Shown: positions 61,897-64,000 of the stretch, piece after piece
How the letters are laid out: every line of letters begins with the position of its first letter
How positions within the stretch are numbered: position 1 is the stretch's first letter
Assembly (NCBI GenBank): GCA_965196605.1
Contig: CBDAKK010000008.1
Location: 372,001 to 436,000, forward strand
Origin: CBDAKK01 sp965196605
Lineage (GTDB): Bacteria; Spirochaetota; Spirochaetia; WTKD01; G963693115
Length of the DNA: 64,000 nucleotides
Direction: 5' to 3'
Translations under genes and position numbers: made by a program
The notes under the pieces: generated by a model
Told to the model about the DNA's origin: nothing
What the model saw: the letters and a program-made list of their open reading frames with translations, nothing else
The model's database searches: none

Positions 61897-63978
61897 CTAC
61901 TTTTGTTTCACTACCGCCACTTGGTAATTATAACGCTTTGTAAAGTTTGGGTTATCTTCAATCACAGAAGTCCATACCTTTCTATCCTTGGACTTCCAAA
62001 CTTCACCGTATTTTCCAAATACATACAGCTCATCTCCAACAACCTCAGCAGCTTGGTACTCCATTTTGGGAAACTTCGCCTCTTTTGTCCATGTCTTTCC
62101 TTCATCTGCTGACTTCCACACATCATTCTGATATGTGCCAGATACCAGCCCCCCCATAAGGTACATGGCATCTTTGAAAACTACTACATTGTGCCCAGCA
62201 CGCTCTGAAAACCTTGTCTCTGTTTCTGTCTCCGTCTTGGCCTCTGTTGTTGTCTCTGCCACTGTCTTGGTCTCTCTTGTTACTTTGGTCCATGTCTCTC
62301 CCTTACTATCTGACTTCCAAACATCATTGTAATACAAGTCAACCCCCCCTTTTCCCCCTATAAGGTACATGGCATCTTTGATAACTACCACATCGTGCCC
62401 AGTACGCTTTGGAAATGCTGCTTTTCCTGTTACTTTGGTCCAGGTCTCTCCCTTGTTATCTGACTTCCACACATCATTGTAATAATGTGTTCCCTTCCCC
62501 CCTATAAGATACATGGCATCTTTGAAAATTACTACATTGTGCCCAGCACGACTTTTAAACTCTGCCTTTGCTGTTACTGCAGTCCATGTCTTTCCTTCAT
62601 CTGCTGACTTCCACACATCATTGTAATACTCTTCATAATCGTAGGGGCTACCAGGCTCTTTGTATACTCCCCCTATTATGTACAATTCACTATTCAGTTG
62701 TACAAAACCATGCGCGCTGCGCGGAGTAAACTCAAGAATTTTAGTAGATTTCCATACCTGTCCATCAGTAGACGTTAACACCTCATTAGAGGCAGCCTGG
62801 TTAATACGATCGCGGCCTGCAATGCTATAGAGTGCATCATTGAATGCGACCAGCGCATGGTTACTGCGTTCTCCAAACCCCTGAATATTTTCTATTTTTT
62901 GCCATTGTTTCTGCCCTGCTTTCTCAGTCGTCTTTTCTTCTTCTTTAGCATTCTCAGTCGCCTTTTCCTCAGCATCTATAAGCTTCCACACGTCTTTTGC
63001 ACTCGTGGGTGGCCAGTCGCCATTTGTACCACCCGTAATATAAATGGCATCCCTCCATACAGCCACTGCTGGCGACTTACGATTAGGCAAGTCACTGGCA
63101 TTGGTAATTGCAACCGTTTCCCATGTTTTGCCATCGCTTGATTTCCGCACATCGTTGTAAGAAAGCTGCTGTTGTCCCCCTAAGAGATACATGGTGTCGT
63201 TCATGACCACCACCTTATTAAGGTATTTTGGAAGCTGTGTGTTTTTGTCTGCTAGTAACTGAGTCCATTCTGTGCCATTTTTTGATTTCCAGACATCGTT
63301 GTAAAAAATAGAGCCCTTCTGCCCCCCTATGACGTACATGGCTTCGCCCACCACCACTACGTGTAAGAGACTACGCTCTGAAAAGACCTGATCGCTTATT
63401 ACTGTAACTTTTTCCCAATCCTTTCCATTGGCAGACTTCCATATTTTGTTATGGTACTTCCCACTTGTGGACTGCCCCCCTATGACATATATGGCGTCCT
63501 TCCATACCACGGATGCATGTTTGTAGATCAAACCAAACGCCGTATCGGATTTTTGTACCAGTTGCACCCATTCAGATCCATTGGATGACTTCCACACATC
63601 TTGTCTGGGCTTAAAATTCGCATAACCTCCTATGACGTACAGTTCATCCTTAAAGACCAATGTAGTATGAAATATGCGTGAAGGAAATGTATTACCACGG
63701 TTGTGATGTTCCTTCATCTGCTGCCATGAGGTTGCTTTATTTGAAGACATCCAAACATCGTTAAAGGTTTTCGTAGGAGATTTTTCTTCCCCGCCAGAGA
63801 GAAAAATATTAAACGTGGGAGAGGGGGGGAGGTAACGGGTTTATCGCCATCGGGATTTTTTACAGTATTTCCTGTGTTAGGACTACTTGGTAGGCTTGGT
63901 GGATCGCAGGAAAAAAGTAATATAAGACAAGCAAAACTTGTTATTAACGCAAATAAAATGTTTTTTTTGTGTGTTCAT
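61897..63978 (-). pseudogene. Kelch-repeat surface lipoprotein, out of frame at two homopolymers
   Basis: The main frame (from about 63815 to 61897) encodes about twelve kelch blades (HTTLVFKDELYVIGGY, GHNVVIFKDAMYLIGGK, with YNDVWKS linkers). Upstream, in other frames, are a start codon and a lipoprotein signal (ILFALITSFACLILLFSC). Losing one A from the A8 tract (63961-63968) joins the ATG to the signal, and adding one base to the G7 tract (63823-63829) joins the signal to the propeller. Both tracts are typical sites of slipped-strand phase variation. TATTCA lies six bases before the ATG. The last blade ends near VAVVKQK; likely surface-exposed and secreted with LspA processing. Confidence 0.72.
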
Positions 63979-64000
63979 GTATAATGAATATGAAAATATT

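Overview
The window looks like part of a spirochaete chromosome, probably Treponema-like or Borrelia-like. The signs are a mevalonate cluster in the order I recall from Borrelia (mvaA-mvaD-phosphomevalonate kinase-mevalonate kinase), proteins resembling Borrelia Bdr coiled-coil/membrane proteins, a restriction-modification pair resembling TdeIII of Treponema denticola, BspA-type leucine-rich/InlB-repeat lipoproteins, and an LptC-LptA-LptB set. Genus-level placement is inference. Genes are packed into blocks separated by unusually long, repeat-filled intergenic islands.

Layout. 26-1746: frameshifted InlB/LRR lipoprotein. 2862-7403: metallo-beta-lactamase-fold hydrolase, DASS anion transporter, and a K+ channel/cNMP-binding pair whose channel has an amber codon in the selectivity filter. 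8233-11188: kelch-propeller phage tail fibre (interrupted by an amber codon) plus a small partner, bracketed by inverted repeats. 12185-15675: hrpA-like helicase and hisS. 16760-19884: lspA and a two-gene restriction-modification system. 19993-23769: lipocalin and fused trpCF and trpGD. 24482-35330: a tail-only, long-tailed phage module (tail completion, tail tube, two chaperones joined by a lambda-type slippery site, tape measure, tip, kelch receptor-binding protein), a broken ERF recombinase and duplicated Bdr-like genes. 35515-41554: tRNA-Leu, lipB, pyrG, lptCAB, a DeoR regulator. 43026-53708: pyruvate kinase, a Fis-type AAA+ regulator, a GIN-domain protein, coaBC, an exonuclease, phosphoglucomutase, an orphan permease, a third Bdr-like gene. 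53879-58787: DUF2971 remnant and mevalonate operon. 59586-60315: array of 86-bp tandem repeats. 60467-63978: small secreted protein and a kelch lipoprotein that is out of frame at two homopolymers.

Three themes run through the window. First, most gaps longer than 500 bp are composite islands built from the same hairpin modules, usually with G-rich modules facing outward at their ends. They include near-perfect polypyrimidine/polypurine hairpins with arms of 20-22 bp and a constant 8-nt loop, whose arms change together between copies. Second, several genes have a -10 box 6-7 nt before the start codon and no Shine-Dalgarno sequence, which points to leaderless transcripts. Third, kelch beta-propellers occur both in phage-type tail fibres and in a host-type surface lipoprotein, and their blade numbers appear to be multiples of six.

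Several genes are broken by one-base events, mostly in homopolymers. They may reflect phase variation, genome decay or sequencing error, and the sequence alone cannot separate these.
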